Positions 14,650 through 23,561 of a stretch of DNA of 64,000 nucleotides are shown in pieces. Position 1 is the stretch's first letter. Each line of letters starts with the position of its first letter. Source of the DNA: UBA1547 sp035399865 (GTDB taxonomy: Bacteria; Patescibacteriota; Saccharimonadia; Saccharimonadales; Saccharimonadaceae); the NCBI GenBank assembly GCA_035399865.1, contig DAOPJW010000001.1, forward strand, positions 124,001 through 188,000, read 5' to 3'. The notes under the pieces are model-generated. The model was not told the DNA's origin and ran no database searches. It was given only the letters and a program-made list of their open reading frames with translations. The position numbers and the translations under genes are program-made.

Positions 14650-16854
14650 ATGTCGTTACTCGATGTAAATATTAAGGATACTTACAGCAGCGCAAATGCC
14701 AACGATATTTTATTTGAATTTTATAATCCAGTAATTGAACAAGCAGCAAAATATGATCGCATCACGGGGTTCTTCTCTCCAGCCGTTCTTGCTATAGCAT
14801 CTCGAGGTTTTGCCGGACTAATTAGCACTGGAGGAAAGATTCGATTAATAACCTCCGTACAGCTTGACGACAGAATATATAAGTCAATTATTGAGAATAA
14901 CCACACACTAGATGATACATTGTTGGACGGCTTCGATCTTCAAACCATAAAATCAGAACTAGATAGGGACTATCTTTCAGTCTTTGCATGGTTATATCGC
15001 ACAGGCCAGCTTGAAATGAAAGTTGCAGTTATGAGCAAGGAAAGATCTATGTTGCATCAGAAGATAGGTATTGTTACTGATGCAGATGGAAACTCTATAT
15101 CGTTTAGCGGCTCTAATAATGAGACTCCTAACGGATGGCAGCATAATATCGAACAGTTTAAAGTGTTTAAAGGCTGGAATCCTTATACTGAATCATTCTA
15201 TGAAAGTGATAAAGCGGAATTTGATGTTCTTTGGGATAATTTATCATCGAAAGCGTCAATTATGAGTTTAGATGACGCTATTAAAAATAAGCTTATACAG
15301 ATAATAGAAAAAAACAGAAAAGGCGATATTAATACTGTAGTCAATAGAATACAAAAAAGAGAACATATTAATAGAATTCGTATAAAACCCGCTCGAGGGA
15401 ATGATGTCGTATTTCAAACCGACAATAAAGAAATAATTGAACAGCCATCATTAAAGCATCAAGACAAGAATACTAAAGACACTCGCAGTTTATTTGATTA
15501 TCAAAAGCATGCTATTCAGCATTGGTTTTCAAATCAGTGTATTTCTATTTTTGAAATGGCAACAGGAACCGGAAAAACATATACAACAATAAATGCCTTG
15601 AAAGAGTTCGGTGAAAAAAATGGATATTTACGCGGAATTGTTGTTGTTCCGCTAACTACATTAACAATGCAATGGCAGAATGATATACAAAAAATATTGC
15701 CAGATTATAGGATCATCAATACGTCAGTTGATAATAATTGGAGGCAAGTCCTACATTCACTATCAATGTCTAAGTTGCTAAATGGGAAGCCTGAGAATTT
15801 TATAATCATTACTTCATATAAAATGTTTCCCACCGAGAGCTTTCTGGATGCGGTCTCAAAAGTTGCTGACGACTATATACTTATTGCTGATGAAATGCAT
15901 AACCTAGTTACTGATAGGTGTATTGACGCAGTTCAGAAAGATAGTTTTAAGTTTAAGCTAGGGCTAAGTGCTACACCTACTCGACTATGGAAGCCGGAAG
16001 AAAGCGCATTTATCAGCAAGGTCTTTGGGGATAACAGTTTTTCATATGATCTCAAAGACGCTATTAATGCAAAGTTTTTAGTGCCTTTCAACTACCATCC
16101 TGTTTTTACGTATATGGATTCTGAAGAATATGAGCAATATGTTGAATTAAGTAAAGCGATTGCACAACTTTACGCAGCATCAAACGGCACCGGCGATAAC
16201 AATTTTCTTAATAAAAAACTTATTGCTAGGTCTAGACTGAAAAAAAATACCAGTAGTAAAATACCTGAACTTTCAAAGCTAATAAAGAATCTTAATTCAT
16301 CTAACAATCTTCATCATGCTTTGATTTATGTTGACAACGAAGACTTTCTAAGCGAATTACAAAAAATGCTTTCAGAGAACAATATCATAACAACGAAGTT
16401 TGTGGGCAATACCCCACTAGACGATAGGGTTAGAATTATAAAGAATCTTCGCAACAAGACAATTAAAGCTATTGTTGCGATCAAATGTCTAGACGAAGGT
16501 GTCGACATACCTTCAGCTCAATCAGCTTTTTTCCTGTCGAACAACACCGACCCACGAGAATATGTTCAGCGTTTAGGTCGAGTACTACGAAGAGATGACG
16601 AAGGCGATAAGTCAAGCGCCGATATATACGATTTCATAGTTCTACCACCAAAAAGTGTTGAATTTGATAGTGAATCAGATAGGAAAATTGCTCGGAATTT
16701 AATCAGAAATGAATTACGACGATCTGCCTTTTTCCAAGAATTAGCAATGAACGGTGATGAAGCTAAGCAGCTAATTGAAAACCGGGTTGATGATTATGGA
16801 TTCGTATTTGACGATAAAGATTTGGTGTATAATAACAGCGAAGAGGACTTATAG
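14650..16854 (+). CDS. PLD-nuclease-like domain fused to SF2 helicase
   Basis: The 734-aa protein joins two parts. Residues about 20-195 are a phospholipase-D-like domain with the single HxK-type motif LHQKIGIVTD and the following GSNNET. Residues about 280-690 are a superfamily 2 helicase: MATGTGKTYT (Walker A) near 302, ADEMHNL (motif II) near 413, SATPTRL (III) near 440 and QRLGRVLRR (VI) near 640. This architecture occurs in defence and restriction complexes where the PLD domain acts on DNA. It is the first of four tightly packed genes (14650-19399). A TATAAT near 14595 may be the promoter; no Shine-Dalgarno is evident. Confidence 0.85.
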   Translation: MSLLDVNIKDTYSSANANDILFEFYNPVIEQAAKYDRITGFFSPAVLAIASRGFAGLISTGGKIRLITSVQLDDRIYKSIIENNHTLDDTLLDGFDLQTIKSELDRDYLSVFAWLYRTGQLEMKVAVMSKERSMLHQKIGIVTDADGNSISFSGSNNETPNGWQHNIEQFKVFKGWNPYTESFYESDKAEFDVLWDNLSSKASIMSLDDAIKNKLIQIIEKNRKGDINTVVNRIQKREHINRIRIKPARGNDVVFQTDNKEIIEQPSLKHQDKNTKDTRSLFDYQKHAIQHWFSNQCISIFEMATGTGKTYTTINALKEFGEKNGYLRGIVVVPLTTLTMQWQNDIQKILPDYRIINTSVDNNWRQVLHSLSMSKLLNGKPENFIIITSYKMFPTESFLDAVSKVADDYILIADEMHNLVTDRCIDAVQKDSFKFKLGLSATPTRLWKPEESAFISKVFGDNSFSYDLKDAINAKFLVPFNYHPVFTYMDSEEYEQYVELSKAIAQLYAASNGTGDNNFLNKKLIARSRLKKNTSSKIPELSKLIKNLNSSNNLHHALIYVDNEDFLSELQKMLSENNIITTKFVGNTPLDDRVRIIKNLRNKTIKAIVAIKCLDEGVDIPSAQSAFFLSNNTDPREYVQRLGRVLRRDDEGDKSSADIYDFIVLPPKSVEFDSESDRKIARNLIRNELRRSAFFQELAMNGDEAKQLIENRVDDYGFVFDDKDLVYNNSEEDL

Positions 16855-16858
16855 ATAG

Positions 16859-17041
16859 ATGGATAATTTATTGAATGAGGACATGTCTGCGGCAATTGAT
16901 AATCTTGGCGTTTCTTTACATGATAAAGAATTGATAACAAGTATTCTATTTGAAGAGCGAAGTAATAAGGAACGCGACTGGGAAGACGACGCGGTAAAGT
17001 ATATCGTTAATATGCTGGAGAGCCTAGAGGTTCAACAATGA
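16859..17041 (+). CDS. Small acidic linker protein of the helicase/ATPase operon
   Basis: The 60-aa protein MDNLLNEDMSAAIDNLGVSL... is strongly acidic and helical. It starts four bases after the helicase stop and its TGA overlaps the ATG of the SMC-like gene (ATGA). Such coupling supports a real gene that may bridge the two ATPases. No family is recognised. Confidence 0.7.
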   Translation: MDNLLNEDMSAAIDNLGVSLHDKELITSILFEERSNKERDWEDDAVKYIVNMLESLEVQQ

Positions 17042-18966
17042 TATCATTTGACAGAATATCAATAAGTAATTTCCGGGCATACAAAGATGTTGCTATAGAG
17101 TTTGAGTCAAAGAATGGCGTATATTTGATTTCCGGTGATAATAATACTGGCAAATCGACATTCTTAAATGCCATCAATTGGTGTCTGTACGGAGACACTC
17201 CATTTTACACAGTAGACGACGTAAAGGAAGTTGTCAGCCTCCACGCCCCAGAGGGCACGATTGCTAGCGTCGAAATATACGCGACGATCAGAGGAACAAA
17301 ATATAGATTTTTTAGATCAGCTAAAAAGAGTAACTTTCAAGGAACTTTGTCAGTCGCCACTGAATCAAACGGAAACTGGGCTGAGCAAGATTATAGCTCA
17401 AGCCTAGATGCTGTTCGGCGCATACTACCAAAAGACCTACGTCACCTATTCTTTTTTAATGGCGAAAATTTGAAAGATATATTTTCAACTAAGCATAATG
17501 AAAACGATCTAAAGTCGAGCGTCTACAAAGTTTCAGAAATTAATCTAATAGACAAAGCAATCGAACACCTTTCGATCGTGGAGCTTGGTTATTTGCGTGA
17601 AATAGCAAAGAAAAATAAATTTGCTGATAAAATTAAGCAACTTGAAGATAATAAAAATGAGATTGAAAGCAACATTGAAGGTCATACACAGGTAATAACG
17701 GAAACTAGACAAAAAATTGATGAAAAAAAGCGAAAAATTGATGAATTAGATAAATTGATAAAAGATACGGCTCAAGCAAGGCTTTTGATCGAAAAAAGAG
17801 ACGATCTCTCTAAGCGAATTAAAGACTTTAAGATAGAACTATCCGATCTTGAATTCTCTATGGCAGAAAAACTACAAGAAAACTTTCACAAAGTGCTACT
17901 CTATAACGACTTTTCTGTTTATGCAGATAGCTTAGTAAATGCAAGCAAAAAAGGTCAAATTCCACCACCTATCGACCCACATGAAACAGCGAAAATTTTA
18001 GACTCGGGTGTTTGTATATGTAATCGTCCAATCGGAGATACAGAAAGACACTTTATTGAAAATCAACACAAAGAATTTGAACGCTTGGAGGAACTTAGTT
18101 TTTTAACAGAAGGAATACCTTCGTTTGATGGAATTAGGAATGATATCCCCAAGATAAAAAATAATTATACAGATAAAGTTAATGATTATAATCAAAAACA
18201 AAATACTAAAGCCCAACTTGAAATTGAGCTCAATTCAGTAAATACAAGTCTACAGGACATAGATGAGGCCAAGATGCACGATGACCCTCAGCTGCGCAGG
18301 TCTAGGATTAATGACAGCATCGAGAAGTTGCAGTTAAGTCTTGGATTTGATGCTTCAAACAAAGATAAATTAATCATACAACTGAAACAAATAACTGCTG
18401 AACTTGAAAGAACCATACAAAAAGATGACACTACGCAACGGTTGGATAATTTGCGAAAACGAGCCGAGACATTAAGACAACAACTGTATATATTAAAAGA
18501 CACCTTAGTAGTTGCAGTACGGGACAAGCTTCAACGAAGCTTGTGGGAAACTTTTTCAAGTATTCTGCCGAATACTGATTTTACCGAAATTAAACTTAAT
18601 GAAGACTTCCTCTTGTCAATGCCATCGCGAGATGGGGTTGTATATAACCCGAATATAGTATCCGTTGGAACAGTAAAAGTGCTAGGATTGTCCTTGGCAC
18701 ATGCTCTGTCAAAAGATATGGGCTATACGGATGTTCCATTCCTAATTGATAATCTATACGGAAACATCAAAGAAACTCACTTTGAAGAAATAACTAAAAT
18801 GGTTACTGCTTTAGCACCAGACAAGCAGATAATTATAATGGACTTAAATATAGAAAGCACAGAGGCAGGATTCCCTCCAGAAGTTATTGCAGGCAAGTTT
18901 ATGTTAGTCCGGAATAGTGATGAGAGCAATACGACCATTAGAAAGGTTAACAAAGATGAAATTTAG
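17038..18966 (+). CDS. SMC/Rad50/DndD-like ATPase
   Basis: The 642-aa protein starts MISFDRISISNFRAYKDV and has Walker A GDNNTGKST at about residues 33-41. Long coiled coils flank a hinge-like CICNRPIGD near 325, comparable to the Rad50 zinc hook or the DndD cysteine pair. The C-terminal half-domain has SVGTVKVLGLSLAHALS and Walker B VPFLIDNLYGN near 567. The Walker B sequence reads D-N where D-E or D-T is usual, which is noteworthy for catalysis. DndD-like ATPases serve in phosphorothioation and other DNA defence systems; no DndC or DndB partner is present here, so this is a different assembly. Confidence 0.85.
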   Translation: MISFDRISISNFRAYKDVAIEFESKNGVYLISGDNNTGKSTFLNAINWCLYGDTPFYTVDDVKEVVSLHAPEGTIASVEIYATIRGTKYRFFRSAKKSNFQGTLSVATESNGNWAEQDYSSSLDAVRRILPKDLRHLFFFNGENLKDIFSTKHNENDLKSSVYKVSEINLIDKAIEHLSIVELGYLREIAKKNKFADKIKQLEDNKNEIESNIEGHTQVITETRQKIDEKKRKIDELDKLIKDTAQARLLIEKRDDLSKRIKDFKIELSDLEFSMAEKLQENFHKVLLYNDFSVYADSLVNASKKGQIPPPIDPHETAKILDSGVCICNRPIGDTERHFIENQHKEFERLEELSFLTEGIPSFDGIRNDIPKIKNNYTDKVNDYNQKQNTKAQLEIELNSVNTSLQDIDEAKMHDDPQLRRSRINDSIEKLQLSLGFDASNKDKLIIQLKQITAELERTIQKDDTTQRLDNLRKRAETLRQQLYILKDTLVVAVRDKLQRSLWETFSSILPNTDFTEIKLNEDFLLSMPSRDGVVYNPNIVSVGTVKVLGLSLAHALSKDMGYTDVPFLIDNLYGNIKETHFEEITKMVTALAPDKQIIIMDLNIESTEAGFPPEVIAGKFMLVRNSDESNTTIRKVNKDEI

Positions 18967-19399
18967 TGACAAGAAGTGGCCAGGCATAAGTATTTATGAA
19001 GAAGACAGAAATTTAATTCAAAGTATAGCTCAACAAGCAGGCCCACTAAGAGGTATTGATGCTAAGGACGCTTTGATGATTGCAGCGGCCCTGGCCGCCA
19101 AAGCAAAAGCACCAGAAGTTGCACCATCGAAGGACAGACGAGTCGACACAATTAGCCCCGGAAATCTTAACACATACACGGAGTACAAACAGTTTATAGC
19201 CTTGATATACTACATGACTAATGGCGGAGAAAATCTCAACAACATGAATGACCCAAAGGTTTTAACGGAAAACTTCGTGGATTATGCTAGAAGAGGCCTA
19301 AAAATGCTAAAAACGAACTATCTTAGTTCAATTGATGGAGCGAAGAAGTTGGAAGAACAATTTGCTGAGCTTCTAGCAACAGCAACGAAAAAATCGTAA
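18956..19399 (+). CDS. Small protein closing the helicase/ATPase operon
   Basis: The start at 18956 overlaps the ATPase stop by 11 bases and gives MKFSDKKWPGISIYEEDRN. The 147-aa product is mostly helical, with an alanine-rich segment (DALMIAAALAAKAKAPEV). I do not recognise it; a DndE-like DNA-binding role is conceivable from position only. Confidence 0.75.
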   Translation: MKFSDKKWPGISIYEEDRNLIQSIAQQAGPLRGIDAKDALMIAAALAAKAKAPEVAPSKDRRVDTISPGNLNTYTEYKQFIALIYYMTNGGENLNNMNDPKVLTENFVDYARRGLKMLKTNYLSSIDGAKKLEEQFAELLATATKKS

Positions 19400-19788
19400 A
19401 AGTAAATCTTGACTATAAATCTCGTATTATATTTACATCACATTAGAACAACACAAACACTATACATTTATCTAGGCCTAGACCCGAGCTGTAACAGATT
19501 AGTATGTTAATATTGTCTAATTAACTTCAGAAACTTTTTCATATATAGCTAAACTATAACATACGAATGTACAATTAATGATTTGACAGACAAGATATAA
19601 GTGAAATTAAACTTATAGATTCAAAGATCTGGCTTAAACGATGAAAGATTATAATATAATGTGCATACTTCGTATATGTTAACTCTTTTGGTTATGACGA
19701 GTTTAAGTTTTTTATTAAGAAGCATTTCTCTTAACCTAGATAATCAAGACTAAACGAGCTATACTTAATACAAATTACTAGGGGAATA
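19400..19788. other. 389-bp intergenic region
   Basis: This AT-rich spacer lies between the helicase/ATPase operon and the restriction-modification pair. It contains a TATAAT-like stretch near 19652 and no reading frame, hairpin or repeat that I can support. Confidence 0.5.
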
Positions 19789-20628
19789 TTGGTGTCTAAT
19801 AAAAAATTATTGAGGGATGTGAAACAAAAACCCTACTATTCAAATAGTGGTGCTATTCTATATAAAGCTGATTGCTTAGACATAATGGCGGTAATTCCCG
19901 AAAACTCTATTGATATGATTTTTGCTGATCCGCCATATAATCTTTCTAATGGGGGTTTTACGGTTCATGCTGGTAAACGCGTAAGTGTAAATAAAGGTAA
20001 ATGGGATGAGAGCAAGGGTGTTCAGACGGATTTTGAATTTCATATTCGTTGGATCGAAGCCTGCTTTAGGATATTAAAGCCAGAAGGCACACTCTGGGTC
20101 AGTGGTACATATCACTCTATTTATCAGTGTGGCTACGCCATGCAATTGCTTGGATTTAAGATACTAAACGATATTGCTTGGTTTAAACCTAATGCATCGC
20201 CAAATCTAAGTGGTCGATATTTTACCGCCAGTCACGAAACTCTTATTTGGGCGCGAAAAAGCGAAAAGGCTAAACATATTTTTAATTATCAAGACATGAA
20301 GAACGGTAATTGGCACGAAAAAGACATGCTAAAAAAAGACGGTAAACAAATGCGCAGCGTTTGGTCCATTCTTACACCTCGTAAAGATGAAAAAACCTTT
20401 GGCAAACATCCAACCCAAAAAGCTACCGCGGTACTCGATAGGGTTGTACTGTCATCAACTAATCCTGGTGATATAATTTTGGACCCATTCACTGGTAGTT
20501 CTACAACTGGCGTTGTTGCTGTGCGTAACAAAAGAGAGTTTATCGGTATAGATTTAGAGCAAGAATATTTAGACTTATCGATTAAACGTTTTAAGAATAT
20601 AATAAGTGCAAATCGGGAGACTTCATGA
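19789..20628 (+). CDS. Type II DNA methyltransferase, DpnA/MjaIII-like
   Basis: A TTG at 19789 (or GTG at 19792) follows AGGGG. The 279-aa protein carries DPPYNLSN (motif IV) near residue 46 and the SAM-binding DPFTGSSTTG near 231, the beta-class order of an amino-methyltransferase. FKPNASPNLSGRYFTASHET is typical of the M.DpnA/MboI second-enzyme group that methylates adenine in GATC. The ATGA overlap with the DpnII-like nuclease gene confirms the pairing. Site specificity is inferred from that partner. Confidence 0.88.
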   Translation: MVSNKKLLRDVKQKPYYSNSGAILYKADCLDIMAVIPENSIDMIFADPPYNLSNGGFTVHAGKRVSVNKGKWDESKGVQTDFEFHIRWIEACFRILKPEGTLWVSGTYHSIYQCGYAMQLLGFKILNDIAWFKPNASPNLSGRYFTASHETLIWARKSEKAKHIFNYQDMKNGNWHEKDMLKKDGKQMRSVWSILTPRKDEKTFGKHPTQKATAVLDRVVLSSTNPGDIILDPFTGSSTTGVVAVRNKREFIGIDLEQEYLDLSIKRFKNIISANRETS

Positions 20629-21527
20629 AACGATTAGATTATTACAAGCAAAACAACCTAATAACAGACGACGATATTTTTAATCACTTAATAAAAACAC
20701 TTAGGCCAGGTATTTCCGATTGGGAATATTTTGTTAACTGGGATAAAGCCTTTTATAACACGAGGGCGATCGAATCAACTCTCAATGTTATGAATTATTT
20801 GCTTGGTAAGGAAAAATTCGATAGTGAATTCCGTTATCTGGCTCAGAAATATCCTGAAATAATTGCAATGATACCAATCCTTATTGTTCGTAATGGTAAT
20901 AAATCTAGCGACTACCAAGTAGTGACTGTTAACGGCTCGAGTATTACCGAAGAAGCATTTAATTTCTCCGGTAAAAACCATTCAGATGAAGATATTAATA
21001 AAGCAATTCTATTTATACATAATAGTGGTTTAATTCGTATTTTTGAGAATGATGGTGTTAAAAATCTTGTAGATTACGTCTTGGGGGTTGAGGCAGGTCT
21101 TAGTAGTAATGGGCGTAAGAATCGTGGCGGTAAAGCAATGGAGAATGTTTGCGATGCACTACTCCAGGGTATGAATATTGAATACATTTCGCAAGCTAGT
21201 TCTAGCGATATCAAAAATAAATTCGGTTTAGAAATAAACGACACGGATGGTAGACGTTTTGATTTCGCACTAAAAGTAAACGACAAACTATACATAATTG
21301 AAGTTAATTGTTACTCGAGCGGTGGTTCTAAACTAGATAAAACAGCTAGTGACTATCGTGGGCTGCAAGACGATTTACGGAACCAAGCTACCTTTATCTG
21401 GCTAACCGATGGCCAAGGCTGGCTAAAAGCAAAGAACCCTCTACATAAAACATTTGATCATAATGATTATATTTTAAATATTGAAATGGTTAATCGCGGG
21501 GCTTTTGTTGAGATACTAAATAGTTAA
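20625..21527 (+). CDS. DpnII family restriction endonuclease (GATC)
   Basis: The 300-aa protein contains the DpnII/MjaIII signature VEAGLSSNGRKNRGGKAMEN (about residues 150-170) and the nuclease core DGRRFDFAL ... LYIIEVNCYSSGGS (about 205-235), where D and E-x-N occupy the catalytic positions. The family cleaves unmethylated GATC. Length is close to family norm and the frame is intact. GATC occurs throughout the window, so host DNA must be protected by the cognate methylase if this enzyme is active. Confidence 0.88.
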   Translation: MKRLDYYKQNNLITDDDIFNHLIKTLRPGISDWEYFVNWDKAFYNTRAIESTLNVMNYLLGKEKFDSEFRYLAQKYPEIIAMIPILIVRNGNKSSDYQVVTVNGSSITEEAFNFSGKNHSDEDINKAILFIHNSGLIRIFENDGVKNLVDYVLGVEAGLSSNGRKNRGGKAMENVCDALLQGMNIEYISQASSSDIKNKFGLEINDTDGRRFDFALKVNDKLYIIEVNCYSSGGSKLDKTASDYRGLQDDLRNQATFIWLTDGQGWLKAKNPLHKTFDHNDYILNIEMVNRGAFVEILNS

Positions 21528-21762
21528 GCAATTTTTTGCTATTATATCCTTTTGTTTATAGCTATATATTCATCACTAAACAGACAAATAATCCAATTAC
21601 CTCTGTATGATTATGTAGTAGAATAGTCTACATCTTTGACAGATATACAAAAAGCTTATGGCGCGTATATTTGACTTTTCTAAAAATCCTTATGCTATGT
21701 ATTTATCATAACTGATGTTAAATTTAATTAAATCGATTAATTGTTTGCGGAGGGTCAAAATA

Positions 21763-22326
21763 ATGACAAAAATTACCTCAGATATCAAAATCGTAGCCTT
21801 ATTCACGGCGATCGGGTTGTCGCTCTTATTAGCCCCTGACGCGTTCGCTGCGTCAGCTGACGTCGCGAAAGTCGAAGACTTCATACGCAACGTCATCAAA
21901 GTCATCGCAGGTTTAGCCGGTCTCGTAGCGACCGGCTTTTTCGTTATCGGCGGCTTTGGCTACATAACCAGTTCTGGCAATCCGGAAGATGAGCGTATGG
22001 TACTGCCGCTGTTTAGCCCGTACATCGAGCAAGGTGAAATCAGTAATCTGCCGTCGTTCAGTTTCTATGCCAAACTGTCGGCCGTAAATTCGCAAGAGCC
22101 ATTGTCTGGCATAACGTTGCTACTTAAAGATAATGGCAGCAAAGCCGTCAAAAACAAGGTTATTAAACATTCACGCAAAGTATTTGCAAAGAAACAAGAG
22201 GAAACAAAAACAAAAGAAGAGAAAGATAATACCGAAACAAAAAACTTACCAAATTCAATTAAAACTGATCCAAATAAGACAACACCGCCAGACACCATGC
22301 TAGAAATTGAATCTATTAATGGCTAG
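21763..22326 (+). pseudogene. Chimeric remnant: VirB2-like pilin N terminus fused to a foreign C terminus
   Basis: The start at 21763 follows GGAGGG. Residues 1-28 are a signal peptide ending in APDAFAA, followed by an N-terminal TrbC/VirB2-like pilin with one hydrophobic helix (VIKVIAGLAGLVATGFFVIGG) and GYITSSGNPED. The usual second helix of such pilins is then missing. From about residue 77 the sequence becomes a soluble, K/E/T-rich tail unlike a pilin, which might be the end of a coupling-protein-like gene. Local G+C drops at the junction. I read this as a deletion fusion left by a decayed conjugation locus. Confidence 0.6.
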
Positions 22327-22333
22327 TTCGAGC

Positions 22334-22834
22334 TTATTTAGTCTTTTTCGTATCTTTAATATAGTCGCAAAGCACCGCAAGCACCATTAACCGTTGGTAC
22401 AGACCGGATCGACTTCGTTTTACAAAACTTTTATAACTTGTTAATCCGACAAATACAACTAATACACCGACTAGGTAGTAATACCAGTTCAACCAGAATA
22501 TAACTGCCGGTAGTAAAACGATAGGTATGACCCGAGTCAGTAGCTTTTTCACCAGCGCATCATAATAACGTCGAAATCGCTCGTATGACGATGGCTGTGC
22601 AGCATTATGTATTCGCAGATAATCAGCATAAGTCCTGAACTCTTTAACCTGTGCCTTGAAATACTTATACGTAGCCTCGTCGTCGGCCGCGTCATACATC
22701 GCGTCGAACCCAATACGCGACTTGAAGAGAACGTAGTGCAAGATAATTAAAATATAATCGACGTTCGGCGATAAGAAAACGACCCCGATTAAAGCACCTG
22801 ATCCAATTGCTAACCATTCCATAGATTCCATCAT
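22334..22834 (-). CDS. Hypothetical membrane protein
   Basis: The 166-aa protein has one N-terminal transmembrane segment (AIGSGALIGVVFLSPNVDYI), a cytoplasmic helical stretch and two closely spaced C-terminal segments (VIPIVLLPAVIFWLNW and LVGVLVVFVGLTSYK). It ends eight bases after the chimeric pilin stop on the opposite strand. It may be part of the former transfer region; no family recognised. Confidence 0.6.
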   Translation of the reverse strand: MMESMEWLAIGSGALIGVVFLSPNVDYILIILHYVLFKSRIGFDAMYDAADDEATYKYFKAQVKEFRTYADYLRIHNAAQPSSYERFRRYYDALVKKLLTRVIPIVLLPAVIFWLNWYYYLVGVLVVFVGLTSYKSFVKRSRSGLYQRLMVLAVLCDYIKDTKKTK

Positions 22835-22835
22835 A

Positions 22836-23195
22836 TCATCTTACCCATTTCTTGAGGCCAGTGAACCTCAGCATCTCTTTGACGAGTTCTTCTGGCTGCA
22901 TCCGTCGCATTAACTCGCAACTATCATTTTGTGACAATATATTTAGACTGCCTTCCCATAAAATGCCATCAATAATTACTAGTTTGCGGTGATGACCGCT
23001 AGTAAACAGCATATCTATACCCATATCTTGCATTATGTCAACTGCCTAAATGGCCTGTTCTCTACATATTTGTTCATGTTCATTGAAAGGTTTTGTGTTC
23101 ACAATAATTTTTATATTTTTTAGCTCGTAACTTATGAATGCAATTCCGTCCATTTCGTTCTCCAACGTGTCTATGAGCCCCTGCCAAAAATAAAT
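22836..23195 (-). pseudogene. PLD-domain gene fragment with in-frame TAG
   Basis: The minus frame is open from 23195 and encodes a DGIAFISYELKNIKIIV strand region. It meets TAG at 23046-23048 and continues in frame with the phospholipase-D motif HHRKLVIID...GSLNIL. Reading CAG instead of TAG would give a continuous domain (EQAIQAVDIMQDMG). The N-terminal part is cut off at the element boundary, so it is both truncated and nonsense-mutated. A residual 65-aa product could still start at 23033. The layout resembles C-terminal PLD domains of helicase-type proteins. Confidence 0.7.
23177..23188. repeat. Right attachment-site core (attR)
   Basis: GCCCCTGCCAAA is identical to the end of tRNA-Trp at 7422-7433. 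Beyond it, ordinary chromosome content resumes. Confidence 0.55.
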
Positions 23196-23196
23196 T

Positions 23197-23561
23197 CATC
23201 TCTATTCATGTACGTAAATTTGTTTTTACACCATAACTACAGTAGCTGTGAAATTGATTTATATGGTTCTAACTCTGTTTATAAATATTTTTATTAATAA
23301 TCACTTCTATACGGAACAATCTTATATACTTTAAGTTTTGTTATTGTTTTCATATTCACGAAATAACAATATAACAAAATAATGACCATGAACATCGAGC
23401 ATCTTTTATTAAAACCTTAAATTATACTAATAATATATTGAAAAAATAGCATAATTTAGCAAAATAGTGTATAATACAATAAAGTACACATTGTCTCTTA
23501 ATGCAACCAGTCCTCAGCACCTTATTTGAAAATATAAATCATTCTAGAGAGGAGATTTGCT
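23197..23561. other. 365-bp AT-rich intergenic region
   Basis: No frame, hairpin or repeat can be supported here beyond general AT richness. It separates the right end of the element from the glycosyltransferase gene. Confidence 0.5.

Larger units (their letters stand above)
7422..23188. mobile_element. Putative integrative element inserted at tRNA-Trp
   Basis: The element is bounded by the 12-bp direct repeat GCCCCTGCCAAA, at 7422-7433 in the tRNA-Trp 3' end and at 23177-23188. A large serine recombinase lies directly inside the left end. The interior has visibly higher G+C stretches (7440-9500, 21760-22100), plus defence and restriction genes and broken conjugation-type genes, whereas genes on both sides are ordinary chromosomal functions. 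Serine recombinases need only short identity, so a 12-bp core is plausible. The right boundary is the less certain one. Confidence 0.7.

Noticed and set aside
17038..19399. A complete Dnd phosphorothioation system
   Set aside because: Only a DndD-like ATPase and possibly a DndE-sized protein are present; DndB, DndC and the cysteine desulfurase are missing.
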